From NCBI GenBank assembly GCA_964630305.1, contig CAZVTR010000002.1:51734-115733 (forward strand): a stretch of DNA of 64,000 nucleotides. The letters are read 5' to 3'. A program made the translations under genes and the position numbers. Source of the stretch: JAKPPT01 sp964630305 (GTDB taxonomy: Bacteria > Spirochaetota > Spirochaetia > Treponematales > UBA12059). Numbering within the stretch: position 1 is the first letter of the stretch; every line of letters starts with the position of its first letter. Shown piece by piece: positions 26,773 through 35,908 of the stretch. The notes below the pieces were generated by a model that was not told the DNA's origin, searched no databases, and saw only the letters and a list, made by a program, of their open reading frames with translations.

Positions 26773-28563
26773 CTAGTTTTGTTCCAAAAAATGTTCCCGG
26801 ATAAAAGCTGAATATGCAGGGAGCAGCATAAGTTCTTCATGTGTGCCAAAACCCATTACCTTTCCTCTATCCAAAAACAGTATCTTGTCGACATACTGCA
26901 GCGTAGAAAGCCGGTGTGATACAATTATAAAAGTCAAGTTCTGTGCAAATGTACTGAGTTCATTCATGAGACGTTCTTCGTTTGCTGCATCAAGACTCGC
27001 GGTAATATCATCAAAAACCATGAGCTCTGGTTTTCTGGCTATTGCGCGGGCAATGGCCATCCGCTGTTTTTGTCCGCCGGAAAGACTTAAGCCGCGCTGT
27101 CCCACAACCGTAAGCTCTTTGTCTGTAAAGCTGGCAACTTCATCGCTCATCTGGGCAATATGCAGAGCCTGGTTAAAAAGCGCATCATCTGGTGCATCGG
27201 CAAAAAAATCTATGTTCTCTTTTAAGGTTCCAGAAAACAGCAGAGCTTCCTGCGGAACATACCCTGTTTTTTTTGCAAATAGCTCTTTATCGAGTGCCTC
27301 TAATCGGATACCATTTACTTCTACAGTGCCAGACTCTGGTGGCAGCAATCCAAGCAATACTTTAATGAGAGTCGATTTGCCCGATCCTACTGGACCAATA
27401 ATACCGAGCCGCTCACCTTTTGTTACTCTAAAACTTACTCCATCGAGGGCTTTTTCTACTCGTCCCGGATAGGTAAATGATACATTATGGAAATCTATTG
27501 TAGCAATGGAATCTATGGCTACCGCTCCTACACCAGAGGAAGCACCTGGCACCGGAAAGCTTGCCATCTCTTCCAACCTATCAATATTAACAAATGCTTT
27601 TTTGCCATACACAAACAGCTGCGGTATATCCAAAATAGGATAAATGAGCATCATGAGGTAGGTATAAAAAGCATAAAATGTTCCAATACTGATTTCCCCT
27701 TTTACGGCCATTAACCCGCCGGCGAATACAATTCCTACCTGCGCTACAAGATCAATATATTGATAGATAAGATGCAGAATCACATCGAGCTTTGCTGCGG
27801 TCATTTCGGTTTTCCAGCGTTTCTGGAGTACATCATTAAAAAATCTTCTATATTTATCTTCACAGGCATACGCTTTGATAATTCGCACACCAGAAAAACT
27901 CATTTCTAGTTGTTCATTGACATCACTCACAGCTTTTTCATTTTTTCGATATACATCATACACCTTGTCCGATGTTACCCAGAAAACTGCAAGCATGAGC
28001 GGCAATGGAATAAGCGAGAAAAGGGTGAGCTTTGGGCTTATGAGCATCATTGCGACAAGACAGAACAGTACTTTGCTTATTGATTCTACTGCACGGAAAA
28101 TCCCTGAGCACAAAAACCACGATAGTTTCGGGAAATCATACAGGTCACTCGTTAGTCGTGTGACGATATCACCTGTAACGAATTCTGAAAAAAACTTATA
28201 ATTTTTTTCGAGTATTTTCTTAAAAAACTTCATTCGAAGCAGATGTTCAAACACCGAATTGGTCATTCCGCGTATTGCTGGGAAAAATGAGGCAATAAAA
28301 CCGCCAAATCCCACTGCAATTAAAAGCAGCAAGAGTCTGTTTATTTCCAGCATTGGATCGGTTGTTCCAGGATGTTCCAAAAGCCGCTGGATAGTATCGA
28401 GCAGTAATTTAGAAATATACGGAAGCAATACAGCCACCGCGCTCGAAATTAACGTGAGCACAAATAGTAGCGCTACAAGTCCCTTTTTCTCACTCCAGAG
28501 CTTTCTAATCCAAGTTATATGATTAATATTTAGCTGTTTATAGTGCATCGATGTATCAGACAT
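26773..28563 (-). CDS. ABC exporter half-transporter, degenerate catalytic site
   Basis: 596 residues: six membrane helices, then an ATPase domain. Walker A is GPVGSGKST, the signature is LSLSGGQKQRMAIARA, and Walker B is ELMVFDDITASLD. The residue after the Walker B Asp is Asp instead of the catalytic Glu, which lowers hydrolysis at that site. The H-loop is IVSHRLS. With the next gene upstream it should form an MdlAB/BmrCD/TM287-288-type heterodimer exporting drugs, lipids or peptides. The start has GGGGAG 5 bp upstream; 22 bp separate it from its partner. Confidence 0.92.
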   Translation of the reverse strand: MSDTSMHYKQLNINHITWIRKLWSEKKGLVALLFVLTLISSAVAVLLPYISKLLLDTIQRLLEHPGTTDPMLEINRLLLLLIAVGFGGFIASFFPAIRGMTNSVFEHLLRMKFFKKILEKNYKFFSEFVTGDIVTRLTSDLYDFPKLSWFLCSGIFRAVESISKVLFCLVAMMLISPKLTLFSLIPLPLMLAVFWVTSDKVYDVYRKNEKAVSDVNEQLEMSFSGVRIIKAYACEDKYRRFFNDVLQKRWKTEMTAAKLDVILHLIYQYIDLVAQVGIVFAGGLMAVKGEISIGTFYAFYTYLMMLIYPILDIPQLFVYGKKAFVNIDRLEEMASFPVPGASSGVGAVAIDSIATIDFHNVSFTYPGRVEKALDGVSFRVTKGERLGIIGPVGSGKSTLIKVLLGLLPPESGTVEVNGIRLEALDKELFAKKTGYVPQEALLFSGTLKENIDFFADAPDDALFNQALHIAQMSDEVASFTDKELTVVGQRGLSLSGGQKQRMAIARAIARKPELMVFDDITASLDAANEERLMNELSTFAQNLTFIIVSHRLSTLQYVDKILFLDRGKVMGFGTHEELMLLPAYSAFIREHFLEQN

Positions 28564-28585
28564 AGTCTCCCCTTCCCTCTAATTC

Positions 28586-30379
28586 TCAAGTAGCTTCATC
28601 AAGTTCTGCATCCGCAGAAAGATCAGGGAATTGCAGACGTACAAGTTCTTCGTATTCAGGATACTGTGCAAGCAATTCATGATGCTTTCCTCTAGCTGCG
28701 ATTCTTCCATTTTTGAAAAAGAGAATTTCATCGGCATTAAGAATTGAAGAAAGCCTGTGTGCTACAATGATAGCCGTTCTCCCTTTAAGAAGATCCTTCA
28801 TGCTCCACTGAATTTTCTTTTCCGTAACGACATCGACACTAGCAGTTGCTTCATCCATAATAATAAGATCTGCATTAAAAACCACTGCGCGCGCAAATGA
28901 AATAAGCTGTTTTTCTCCCATTGAAAGATTGCCGCCTCGTTCTGCGAGTTCGGTCTGCACAGCATGAGGAAGCCGCCGCACAAAGTCATCGGCATGCACC
29001 GTTTCCAGCGCCTTAAAAACATCAAGTTCGGTAAACTTATCATTATACACGCGGACATTTTCGAGGACTGTCCCCGGGAAGAGATATATATCCTGCAATA
29101 CCAAGCCAATATGCCGCCGCCATTCATGCAAATCCAGAGTTTCTAGCCTTACACCATCAACGAGAATCTCTCCGCTCGTATATGGGTAAAACCTGCAAAG
29201 GAGACTCACAGTTGTTGTTTTTCCGGATCCCGAAGGTCCTACAAGCGCAATGGTCTGTCCCTTTTTTACTGTAAATGAAACATGATCAAGCACCGGTTCT
29301 CCTTCCTTATAAGCAAACGAAACATCGCGGAACTCTATCGCATGCTTAAATTCCGGTTTATTTTTAGGCGCTGTGTCAGCTTCTTCCGGCTCAAGACTCA
29401 TAATTGAAAAAATACGTTCCATCGCCACCCGAGCCTGCTGAATGCTCCGTACATTTTCCCCTATAGCAAATAGCGGCTCAAAGAGGCGCATGCCATATTC
29501 AATAAAAACCAAGAGTGTCCCTACAGTTAAAATTCCTTTAAATATTTGCGGTGCCGTCAATTTAATGATAAGTGTAAGAAACAGCGGACCTGCTAAAAAT
29601 TGCAGCCCGCCCATAAAGATATACTCTATTAAACCAGCTCGAATTTCAATATCACGTTTTTCCTTACTAATTTTTTCTAGCTTGCCTGCTGCTTTATCTG
29701 TTTTTTTAAACACCTGTAGCACTTCTATCCCCTGAACAAACTCAGTAACCACAGCGCACACTTCTGCATATTTCTTTCTGGCTTTTTCATAGAGCGGTCT
29801 CAATTTATCAAAAACAATCAAAAAGGCTGCAAGTAAAAAAGGTATCGGAATAAAAATAATGCCTGCAAGTTTCGCATCAATGGAAATAAAAACAAGAAAC
29901 ATTCCAATAAAATAGATAATATTTGTAATGAGCATGATTGCAGTTTCACTAAAGAGCTGCTTAACACGTTCGGTGTCATTTTCCACGCGTGCCATAAGTT
30001 CCCCAACCTGATGCTTATCAAAATAAGCAACAGGAAGTGTTACCATATGTGCAAATAAATCTGACTTGATATTAGTAACAACATTGAGCCCCAAACGTAC
30101 CATCAGCATGCTTTCAAAGTAGGTGACAATCCCCATAAAAATTACGAGTACAAAATAGAGAAACGCATATTCCAGCATGAGACTGACATCTTTGTTTGGT
30201 ATTGCCTTATCGATAATCGCCCTTAGAATAAGCGGTCCAGCGAGCCTTGCAGCTGTCACCGCAAGCAGTGCAAGCAATCCCAGCGTAAACAGAAACCAAT
30301 ATGGCTTAAAATAAGAAAAAAACCGCTTGAGCACCAACCCCTTGCTGATACCCGTATTTTGAACATGCTCATCTGACAT
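28586..30379 (-). CDS. ABC exporter half-transporter, partner subunit
   Basis: 597 residues, six membrane helices plus ATPase. Walker A is GPSGSGKTT and Walker B is DLIIMDEATAS with the catalytic Glu intact. The signature is weak, NLSMGEKQLISFARA (GEKQ in place of GGQ). In heterodimeric exporters the degenerate site combines the Asp-containing Walker B of one subunit with the poor signature of the other. Both defects are split across these two genes exactly that way, so the heterodimer assignment is well supported. GGAGACACGAT precedes the ATG. Confidence 0.92.
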   Translation of the reverse strand: MSDEHVQNTGISKGLVLKRFFSYFKPYWFLFTLGLLALLAVTAARLAGPLILRAIIDKAIPNKDVSLMLEYAFLYFVLVIFMGIVTYFESMLMVRLGLNVVTNIKSDLFAHMVTLPVAYFDKHQVGELMARVENDTERVKQLFSETAIMLITNIIYFIGMFLVFISIDAKLAGIIFIPIPFLLAAFLIVFDKLRPLYEKARKKYAEVCAVVTEFVQGIEVLQVFKKTDKAAGKLEKISKEKRDIEIRAGLIEYIFMGGLQFLAGPLFLTLIIKLTAPQIFKGILTVGTLLVFIEYGMRLFEPLFAIGENVRSIQQARVAMERIFSIMSLEPEEADTAPKNKPEFKHAIEFRDVSFAYKEGEPVLDHVSFTVKKGQTIALVGPSGSGKTTTVSLLCRFYPYTSGEILVDGVRLETLDLHEWRRHIGLVLQDIYLFPGTVLENVRVYNDKFTELDVFKALETVHADDFVRRLPHAVQTELAERGGNLSMGEKQLISFARAVVFNADLIIMDEATASVDVVTEKKIQWSMKDLLKGRTAIIVAHRLSSILNADEILFFKNGRIAARGKHHELLAQYPEYEELVRLQFPDLSADAELDEAT

Positions 30380-30731
30380 ATCGTGTCTCCATACCTGGAT
30401 ACCGGGCGGTACCAGGTGTCGTTAAATCTAACATAATATTAAAACAATTTCAACGTTCAAATAGTTTGAACGACCCCCTCAGACACTACAAGCAAGAACT
30501 GCTTATGCAAGTACTATGATCCTGCTGTTTGAAATTGGAAACTACCAACCAAATAATCGCTAAAACCATAAGGGGAATTACCGTATATCACTATGCAAGA
30601 GGAATCACATGTAATCTCACGCATGCAAATAACAGTCTATTCGATTTATCCGAAATTCCGGAAAGCCGAACAGACTGTTAATCGAGGCTGGATTCGCCTC
30701 ATGTATTAAAAAGCTTTTTAGAACCTAAAGC
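30380..30731. repeat. Intergenic region with inverted repeats and one repeat core
   Basis: 352 bp. It has a GGTACCAGGTGTC variant of the dispersed motif near 30410 and an imperfect long hairpin around 30628-30680 (AACAGTCT paired with AGACTGTT, then TTCG with CGAA). A short GAGGC/GCCTC hairpin lies near 30685-30700. The promoter of the ABC pair should lie at its left end, but I see no clear boxes. No gene found. Confidence 0.5.
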
Positions 30732-32057
30732 TCATTCAACAAGCTTATCTAAAGCCTCTCCTCGCTTGACTTTGCTCATTACAAAAAATGCCGAAAGCAT
30801 GCAGAGTGCTGCAAATAGGAATATACCGCTATAGAGATATTCTAGCGATGGCTTGAACACCCGTTTAGTAATATCGATTATCAGCCCAGTTATTGGCGGC
30901 GCAAGAATGCTGGCACTCTGTGAAAATAAGTAATAAACACCGGTATAAATACCAATATTACCAAATGTCGAAAGCTGCCAGAGCATAGGGAATGAATTGG
31001 TAATAACCGATCCCCAAAAAATACCATAAATAAACATTAGAGCAAGGAACACGAGAAAGGCACTGTTTTTAATTGCTGTGATTCCTGGTCCAAACAAACT
31101 AACAAGGAAGAAAAGACCGGTTATTGACGCCAGAGCTACAAGTGATATTTTAATAAGCTTTTTACGCCCTATTTTATGAGCCAGAGCACCCATCGGAATA
31201 GCAAAGAGTGCATATGCTATACCCGCTATTCCTTGTGGAAGTGCCATACTGCCTTCGGATGCTTTAAGAGCATCTCGTGCATAGAGCCCCAGGTAAGGCT
31301 TGACCCCCTCATGTGCCATAAACCAGAGGAAAATACTGATAAGAATATATACAGCACTCTTATCCTCATGCTTGAAAATAGATGCAAGTGATTTCAAAAG
31401 CGGTTCTTTTTGTTCTTCCTCTGTCACTTCAGGATGCTCTTTTTCTCGTACAAATAGGACGAGCGTGATTACCGCAAGCAGTACGAATAAGCTTGCTACC
31501 GGGAATGCCAGCTTACCTTGCGTTTGCCCGATTACAGGAAGCACCATCTTAACATCCATTAAGCGCGCCAGTACCAAGGTTCCTAAAATTGTGCCTAATC
31601 CGCCCATAGTGTTAATTACGCCATTTGCTTCGGAACGGAATTCTCCCGGTATAGTATCAGGCATTAATGCAACGATTGGTCCTCGTACGCTGGTCTTAAA
31701 AATATTAAGCATAAATATTACTAATATGAGTGCAGCCAGAGACACACTTGCAGAGTCTGGTATTACTCCAAAAAACACTGCAGCTAATGGCAGCATCACA
31801 ATAATAAATGGCATGCGCCTACCTATTCTTGTTCTTGTTTTATCGCTCCATGCTGCAACAATGGGAATCAGAAACAACTGGAGCACATTATCGAGTGTCA
31901 TCACAAGACCAATCAAAGAAAATGAACTGATATACTTTTGCAAAAACTTTGGGACGTATGTATCATAAAGCGGATCCATTAGTCCCATAGTAAAAAAGCC
32001 AAAACCGATAAGAAATGTCAATCCAAGATACTTCTTAAACCCCTTATCTTTTCCCAT
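30732..32057 (-). CDS. MFS transporter, GPH/sugar-symporter type
   Basis: 441 residues, about 12 membrane helices. The loop between helices 2 and 3 reads SDKTRTRIGRRMPFI, the form found in sucrose/glycoside-pentoside-hexuronide cation symporters. A long central cytosolic loop (EKEHPEVTEEEQKEPLLKS, about 205-225) divides the two halves. A sugar or glycoside substrate is likely but unproven; no sugar enzymes are adjacent. AAGGAG lies 7 bp before the ATG. Confidence 0.85.
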   Translation of the reverse strand: MGKDKGFKKYLGLTFLIGFGFFTMGLMDPLYDTYVPKFLQKYISSFSLIGLVMTLDNVLQLFLIPIVAAWSDKTRTRIGRRMPFIIVMLPLAAVFFGVIPDSASVSLAALILVIFMLNIFKTSVRGPIVALMPDTIPGEFRSEANGVINTMGGLGTILGTLVLARLMDVKMVLPVIGQTQGKLAFPVASLFVLLAVITLVLFVREKEHPEVTEEEQKEPLLKSLASIFKHEDKSAVYILISIFLWFMAHEGVKPYLGLYARDALKASEGSMALPQGIAGIAYALFAIPMGALAHKIGRKKLIKISLVALASITGLFFLVSLFGPGITAIKNSAFLVFLALMFIYGIFWGSVITNSFPMLWQLSTFGNIGIYTGVYYLFSQSASILAPPITGLIIDITKRVFKPSLEYLYSGIFLFAALCMLSAFFVMSKVKRGEALDKLVE

Positions 32058-32151
32058 GCTATACTCCTTATCAAACCATGCAGTGAATAAAACCAGTCAA
32101 TATGGATTAATGTGATAAACTACCTTATTGTGGTACTAAATATTGATTTGA

Positions 32152-32180
32152 ATTTTACAACGAATTTTTTAATAATGCAA
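32152..32180 (-). promoter_or_regulatory. sigma70-type promoter of the MFS gene
   Basis: Minus strand: TTGCAT (32175-32180), a 17-bp spacer, TAAAAT (32152-32157). It would give a leader of about 90 nt with an AAGGAG site near the start codon. Confidence 0.5.
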
Positions 32181-32302
32181 ATAAAATTACTTATCATCAA
32201 ATAAGAATCAGCTCTTGTTATATTTAATATTTTTTAGTAAATGATAGAATGGTCCAGGCTGACTACAATCGAATTGCAATCAGCCCGCATAAAAAAAATT
32301 GT

Positions 32303-32497
32303 TTATGCTGACATTTCTGCAATATACCCTGTTCTCAAACAGGTTTCAAAAAGATCTTTTGAAATAAATTCTTCACTTACATCTTCCCAATCATCACGTG
32401 TTCGGATGATTCTTACAATAAAGCCATTCTCAATTTCCTCAAGCAGTTCCATTACCGATGGCGCTGAATCATAGCCTTTTATAGCAAATTGTTTCAT
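32303..32497 (-). CDS. Small acidic hypothetical protein
   Basis: 64 residues from ATG 32497 (MKQFAIKGYDSAPSV), preceded by AAAGGAGC. A longer frame exists but lacks a binding site. The sequence is acidic with one basic stretch (GFIVRIIRTRDDWEDVSEEF). No known domain. It follows the PilZ gene on the same strand after 124 bp. Confidence 0.7.
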   Translation of the reverse strand: MKQFAIKGYDSAPSVMELLEEIENGFIVRIIRTRDDWEDVSEEFISKDLFETCLRTGYIAEMSA

Positions 32498-32621
32498 ACT
32501 CTGCTCCTTTGCTATAGAGTCAGGCATAGCGAGCAGTGGCTGCACAACAGCACAATACACACTGTGTGATCTGCATAGCTCGTGATGCTCATTGTATTTT
32601 TCGGAAAAAAAGGGGCGAGTA

Positions 32622-33404
32622 TTAAGTGTTTTGTAAAGCGTTTAATTGATCCTCAAATTCCTTCTGCAATTTTCTGCGGACAAAACTATGTATTTTTTCT
32701 TCTTTTACTTTATCTAACGATTTCGGATCAAACAAAATAACACTTACCTGCTGGCCATTCACATCACGTACTTCTTCCGTTTTAAAAGATATTCCATCAA
32801 TGGACAGAATCGTTCCATGAAGGCTTAGCTGTATGTTGGGTATTTTTATATTAGGCGGCAAAGATTCCTGATTTTCAAATAGCACAGCCATACCTGCAAC
32901 AGATAAATCTATGATATGCCCACGAAGTGTAAGCCCTTTATAATCGCAATTAAACGATGCATAATTGATTGGACATTTTACACGAATATATTTTCTTCTA
33001 CCCTTTACTTGTTTTTGTGCACAAATCTGTAAAATTGACTGGAGCACCCTCTGTTTATCTGTAATAACAAAGTAACCGCAATCAATTTGCAATGTCTTAC
33101 TCAATTCAATATAGTGGCTATTGAGATCACGAACAGAAAACAAGCCTATTTCGATATGTTTACATGATTCCTCAGCACGTAATGCGTTTATATTTTGTTT
33201 TAACTTATCTAAAGCTTGTTTATCGGTTTCAAAATTAAAAAAAAGTATTGCATCAGTATTCGTGCGAAGATATGGAAGTAATGATATAAAATCGCTCACA
33301 GTATACGCTTCAATTTCGTAATTCCATAGTTCATCAACATACTCTTTTAAGATTGCTGGTGCATTTACAAAATAGAGTTTTTTACCCATTAGATCTACTG
33401 ACAT
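32622..33404 (-). CDS. PilZ-domain c-di-GMP-binding protein
   Basis: 260 residues. The C-terminal half is a PilZ domain with both ligand motifs: RRKYIR (RxxxR, about 130) and DLSVAGM (D/NxSxxG, about 160). The N-terminal 120 residues (GKKLYFVNAPAILKEYVDEL...AILFFNFETDK) look like a flavodoxin-like or degenerate receiver fold, without clear phosphorylation residues. It is a probable effector of the c-di-GMP made by enzymes such as the GGDEF protein at 7155. The start at 33404 (MSVDLMGKKL) is set by the promoter: the in-frame ATG at 33413 lies inside the -10 box. Confidence 0.87.
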   Translation of the reverse strand: MSVDLMGKKLYFVNAPAILKEYVDELWNYEIEAYTVSDFISLLPYLRTNTDAILFFNFETDKQALDKLKQNINALRAEESCKHIEIGLFSVRDLNSHYIELSKTLQIDCGYFVITDKQRVLQSILQICAQKQVKGRRKYIRVKCPINYASFNCDYKGLTLRGHIIDLSVAGMAVLFENQESLPPNIKIPNIQLSLHGTILSIDGISFKTEEVRDVNGQQVSVILFDPKSLDKVKEEKIHSFVRRKLQKEFEDQLNALQNT

Positions 33405-33411
33405 ACCTGGC

Positions 33412-33440
33412 ATTATAGTAATCTCACATATTTAATGCAA
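33412..33440 (-). promoter_or_regulatory. Leaderless promoter of the PilZ gene
   Basis: Minus strand: TTGCAT (33435-33440), a 17-bp spacer, consensus TATAAT (33412-33417), 7 bp, ATG 33404. The seven bases between (GCCAGGT) match the dispersed motif core, and there is no Shine-Dalgarno sequence. Confidence 0.75.
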
Positions 33441-33500
33441 TGGATCTTGCTATAGATCAAAGAGCATACCTTTTGCAAAACATCGAATGTGTCGCATGTA

Positions 33501-33529
33501 TTGACATTTATTTATGTATATCGTATTTG
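33501..33529 (+). promoter_or_regulatory. Promoter of the second MFS gene
   Basis: Consensus TTGACA (33501-33506), a 17-bp spacer, TATTTG (33524-33529), then 11 bp to ATG 33541. No Shine-Dalgarno site, so this is a near-leaderless layout. It is divergent from the PilZ promoter 60 bp away. Confidence 0.55.
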
Positions 33530-33540
33530 TTTAACTATCT

Positions 33541-34742
33541 ATGAATAATGAACTATCTGAATACAGTACTACCCCGATACATACCACAATTAAGCACAAT
33601 AAATTCTGGCTCACCCTTGAAGGCGCGGCCTCATCGGTGTATCTCATTCTAACGCAAGGCGCATTATTTACCGCAATCGCCCTTTATTTTAAACTCAATA
33701 CTTTTTGGATTTCCGTTACAACAGCATTCCCGCTCGTGTTCCAGGTGTTTCAGCTCATTGCTCCTTCGATTATTAAACGATCAAAAAACAGAGTAAAATT
33801 GATGATTATTTTCAATGCCGGCCGGTTCATCTGGTTTATTCCGCTTCTTACGGCTCTCTTTGGATTTTCTTCCGCATTAGAATTTATTTTAATTTTTGCA
33901 GTAAGCCAACTTGCAAATGCTCTGGCTGGCAATGTATGGGTAGGGCTTAGCCGAGACCTCATTCCAGAACATGAACGTGGCAAATTCCTGGGCAGAAGAA
34001 ACGTGGCTGTCAGCATTACCACAATGATTGCGACATATATCTATACTGCTATTCTCGACCTGCTCAGTAAACCAATATCTATTATTATTACAATAGCAAT
34101 TGGAATGATTGCTACAGTAATATCAATTATTGCCACTTTCCCAATTCGGGATATCAGCTTACACGATGCCAATACGCAAAACCTGACCACAGAAACCAAC
34201 TCGAACGTGTTAAAACAGCAATCACCAAATTCTATGCCAGCAGCATCTTCTGCAAAACCCTCTGCGGTGCCAGGTTTCTCACAAATATTTCACTCCAATA
34301 AACTTCTGCTCCAGGATAGCAACATTAAGCTCTTTGTGATCGCTATGATTGCATGGAACTTTATACTTCAATTAACAGCTCCATTTTTTGCATACCACCA
34401 AATCACCAATCTATCCATGTCAATGAGACTAATAGGTATTACATCTATCCTTACAAGTCTCCTTTCCATCGTTTTTTACAGAATCTGGGGCATATTAGGC
34501 GATAAACTCGGCCATAAATCTGTTCTGGTGACAGGTATCAACATAGTAAGCCTTATACCTATGCTGTGGTTTTTTATGGGGAAACCGCTCTGGCCTTACA
34601 TGATGGGCGTTGACGTTCTTCTCACTGCTCTTGGGTGGTCAGCAGTCAATCTTGGGATTCTGACCTTTGGCATGGAAATTGGCAGTAAAGATTCCAGTGC
34701 ATGCTTTGCACTTGCTAACGCAGGTGCTGGCATTAGCGGGCT
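33541..34742 (+). CDS. MFS transporter, C-terminus lost in gap
   Basis: About 400 visible residues with 10-11 membrane helices, including GVDVLLTALGWSAVNLGI near the end. The loop after helix 4 (SRDLIPEHERGKFLGRRN) is typical of the major facilitator superfamily. A hydrophilic Asn/Ser-rich loop joins the halves. The frame happens to stay open through the N run, but what follows is a different protein, so the gene is cut at 34742. Two exact repeat cores lie within it (34266 encoding VPG; 34527 encoding VTG). Substrate unknown. Confidence 0.8.
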
Positions 34743-34842
34743 NNNNNNNNNNNNNNNNNNNNNNNNNNNNNNNNNNNNNNNNNNNNNNNNNNNNNNNNNN
34801 NNNNNNNNNNNNNNNNNNNNNNNNNNNNNNNNNNNNNNNNNN
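34743..34842. other. Assembly gap (100 N), no overlap
   Basis: No shared sequence at the flanks. It removes the last helix or two of the MFS gene and the start of the following gene. An artificial 728-residue frame spans it. Confidence 0.9.
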
Positions 34843-35727
34843 GATCTTTTAGCAGTTATGCTGAAATATAGGTGGCTCATTATTGGGCTAACCTGCGCAA
34901 GCATACTTATCACTGCTTTGGCATACTTCATTTTACCTGCAGTAAAAACAAACAGCACCTCAAATAACAGCGTCACTACAGCTGTTATACCGCTTAATGA
35001 AACGGTAACAACACTGGCATTTGCTCCGGGTTTGGAACTTATAGTTCAAGACAGTAATCTTCACTATTTGACTATAACTGCATTATCAAATCCTGTTATG
35101 ATTGATGCAGCACTTACAACTGCTCATTTAGACTTTGGTTTTTCCAATCTCTCTTCAGATGAAAGACTTGGTATAATACGGCAAGAATTAAAAAAGTCTA
35201 AACCTTCTGATTCAGTAAATCCTTGGGCTGCAGAATTAACATTCAGAGAATACAAAGCTACTGTACTGAATGGCATGATTTCTCTTACTATAAAAAGTCC
35301 TGATAAAGAAAAAAGCGAGATTTTTATCAATTCAATTATTAATTCCCTAAATGAAACCTTGCTCAAATTTCTTAAAACTACAGCCAGCTCTATCATAAGT
35401 CAGGGAACAAACTCAATACAAATAAGTTCTGGAACAGATATAGCAAAGCTAAATCAACAACGTGCATTAGCAAATGCAATAGTCAATGCAACATTTACCC
35501 CTGTTACCAGTGTAATGAGTTATACATTGCAGGAACAAGCACAAGCACAAGCACAAGCACAGTTAAAGAATCAAATTAAGAAATATGGCATAATCGGAAC
35601 AATTGGTGTATTGTTTTTAAGCATCATGCTTGCCTTTATTTTGCAATGGATAGCCTCTGTAAAAAATGATCCTGAAGCGATGCAAAAAATTACAGCAGCT
35701 CTAGGAAAAAATAAAGCACACAAATAA
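34843..35727 (+). CDS. Wzz/chain-length-determinant-like membrane protein, N-terminus missing
   Basis: 294 visible residues. It opens with LLAVMLKYRWLIIGLTCASI, the usual N-terminal membrane helix of Wzz/polysaccharide co-polymerase proteins. A periplasmic domain with a coiled coil follows (about 60-245), then a C-terminal helix (IGTIGVLFLSIMLAFILQW) and a short basic tail. A typical role is control of O-antigen or exopolysaccharide length. No polysaccharide genes flank it here, so the assignment is by layout. Residues near 235 (EQAQAQAQAQ) come from a hexanucleotide repeat. Confidence 0.65.
   Translation, partial: DLLAVMLKYRWLIIGLTCASILITALAYFILPAVKTNSTSNNSVTTAVIPLNETVTTLAFAPGLELIVQDSNLHYLTITALSNPVMIDAALTTAHLDFGFSNLSSDERLGIIRQELKKSKPSDSVNPWAAELTFREYKATVLNGMISLTIKSPDKEKSEIFINSIINSLNETLLKFLKTTASSIISQGTNSIQISSGTDIAKLNQQRALANAIVNATFTPVTSVMSYTLQEQAQAQAQAQLKNQIKKYGIIGTIGVLFLSIMLAFILQWIASVKNDPEAMQKITAALGKNKAHK
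35535..35558 (+). repeat. (ACAAGC)4 hexanucleotide repeat inside the Wzz-like gene
   Basis: Four perfect tandem copies code for an alternating Gln-Ala run. A change in copy number would keep the frame and alter only the length of a helix in the protein. Confidence 0.85.
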
Positions 35728-35869
35728 CGATTTATTAAATAAGACTGCCGTCAGTTAAACCAAAAATTGTGCTCTCTACAATTTAGCTGCTTTTAAACAA
35801 TACAGCATAGTGAACAATAATTTTATAACGATATATCTAAACAGTAATAGCTAATAACACTATGAACAC

Positions 35870-35899
35870 TTGCTTTTTAGCTAGCTAATTGCATATAAT
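35870..35899 (+). promoter_or_regulatory. Leaderless-type promoter of the gene at 35909
   Basis: TTGCTT (35870-35875), an 18-bp spacer, consensus TATAAT (35894-35899), 9 bp to ATG 35909. No Shine-Dalgarno sequence. Confidence 0.65.
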
Positions 35900-35908
35900 A
35901 ACGCTACT

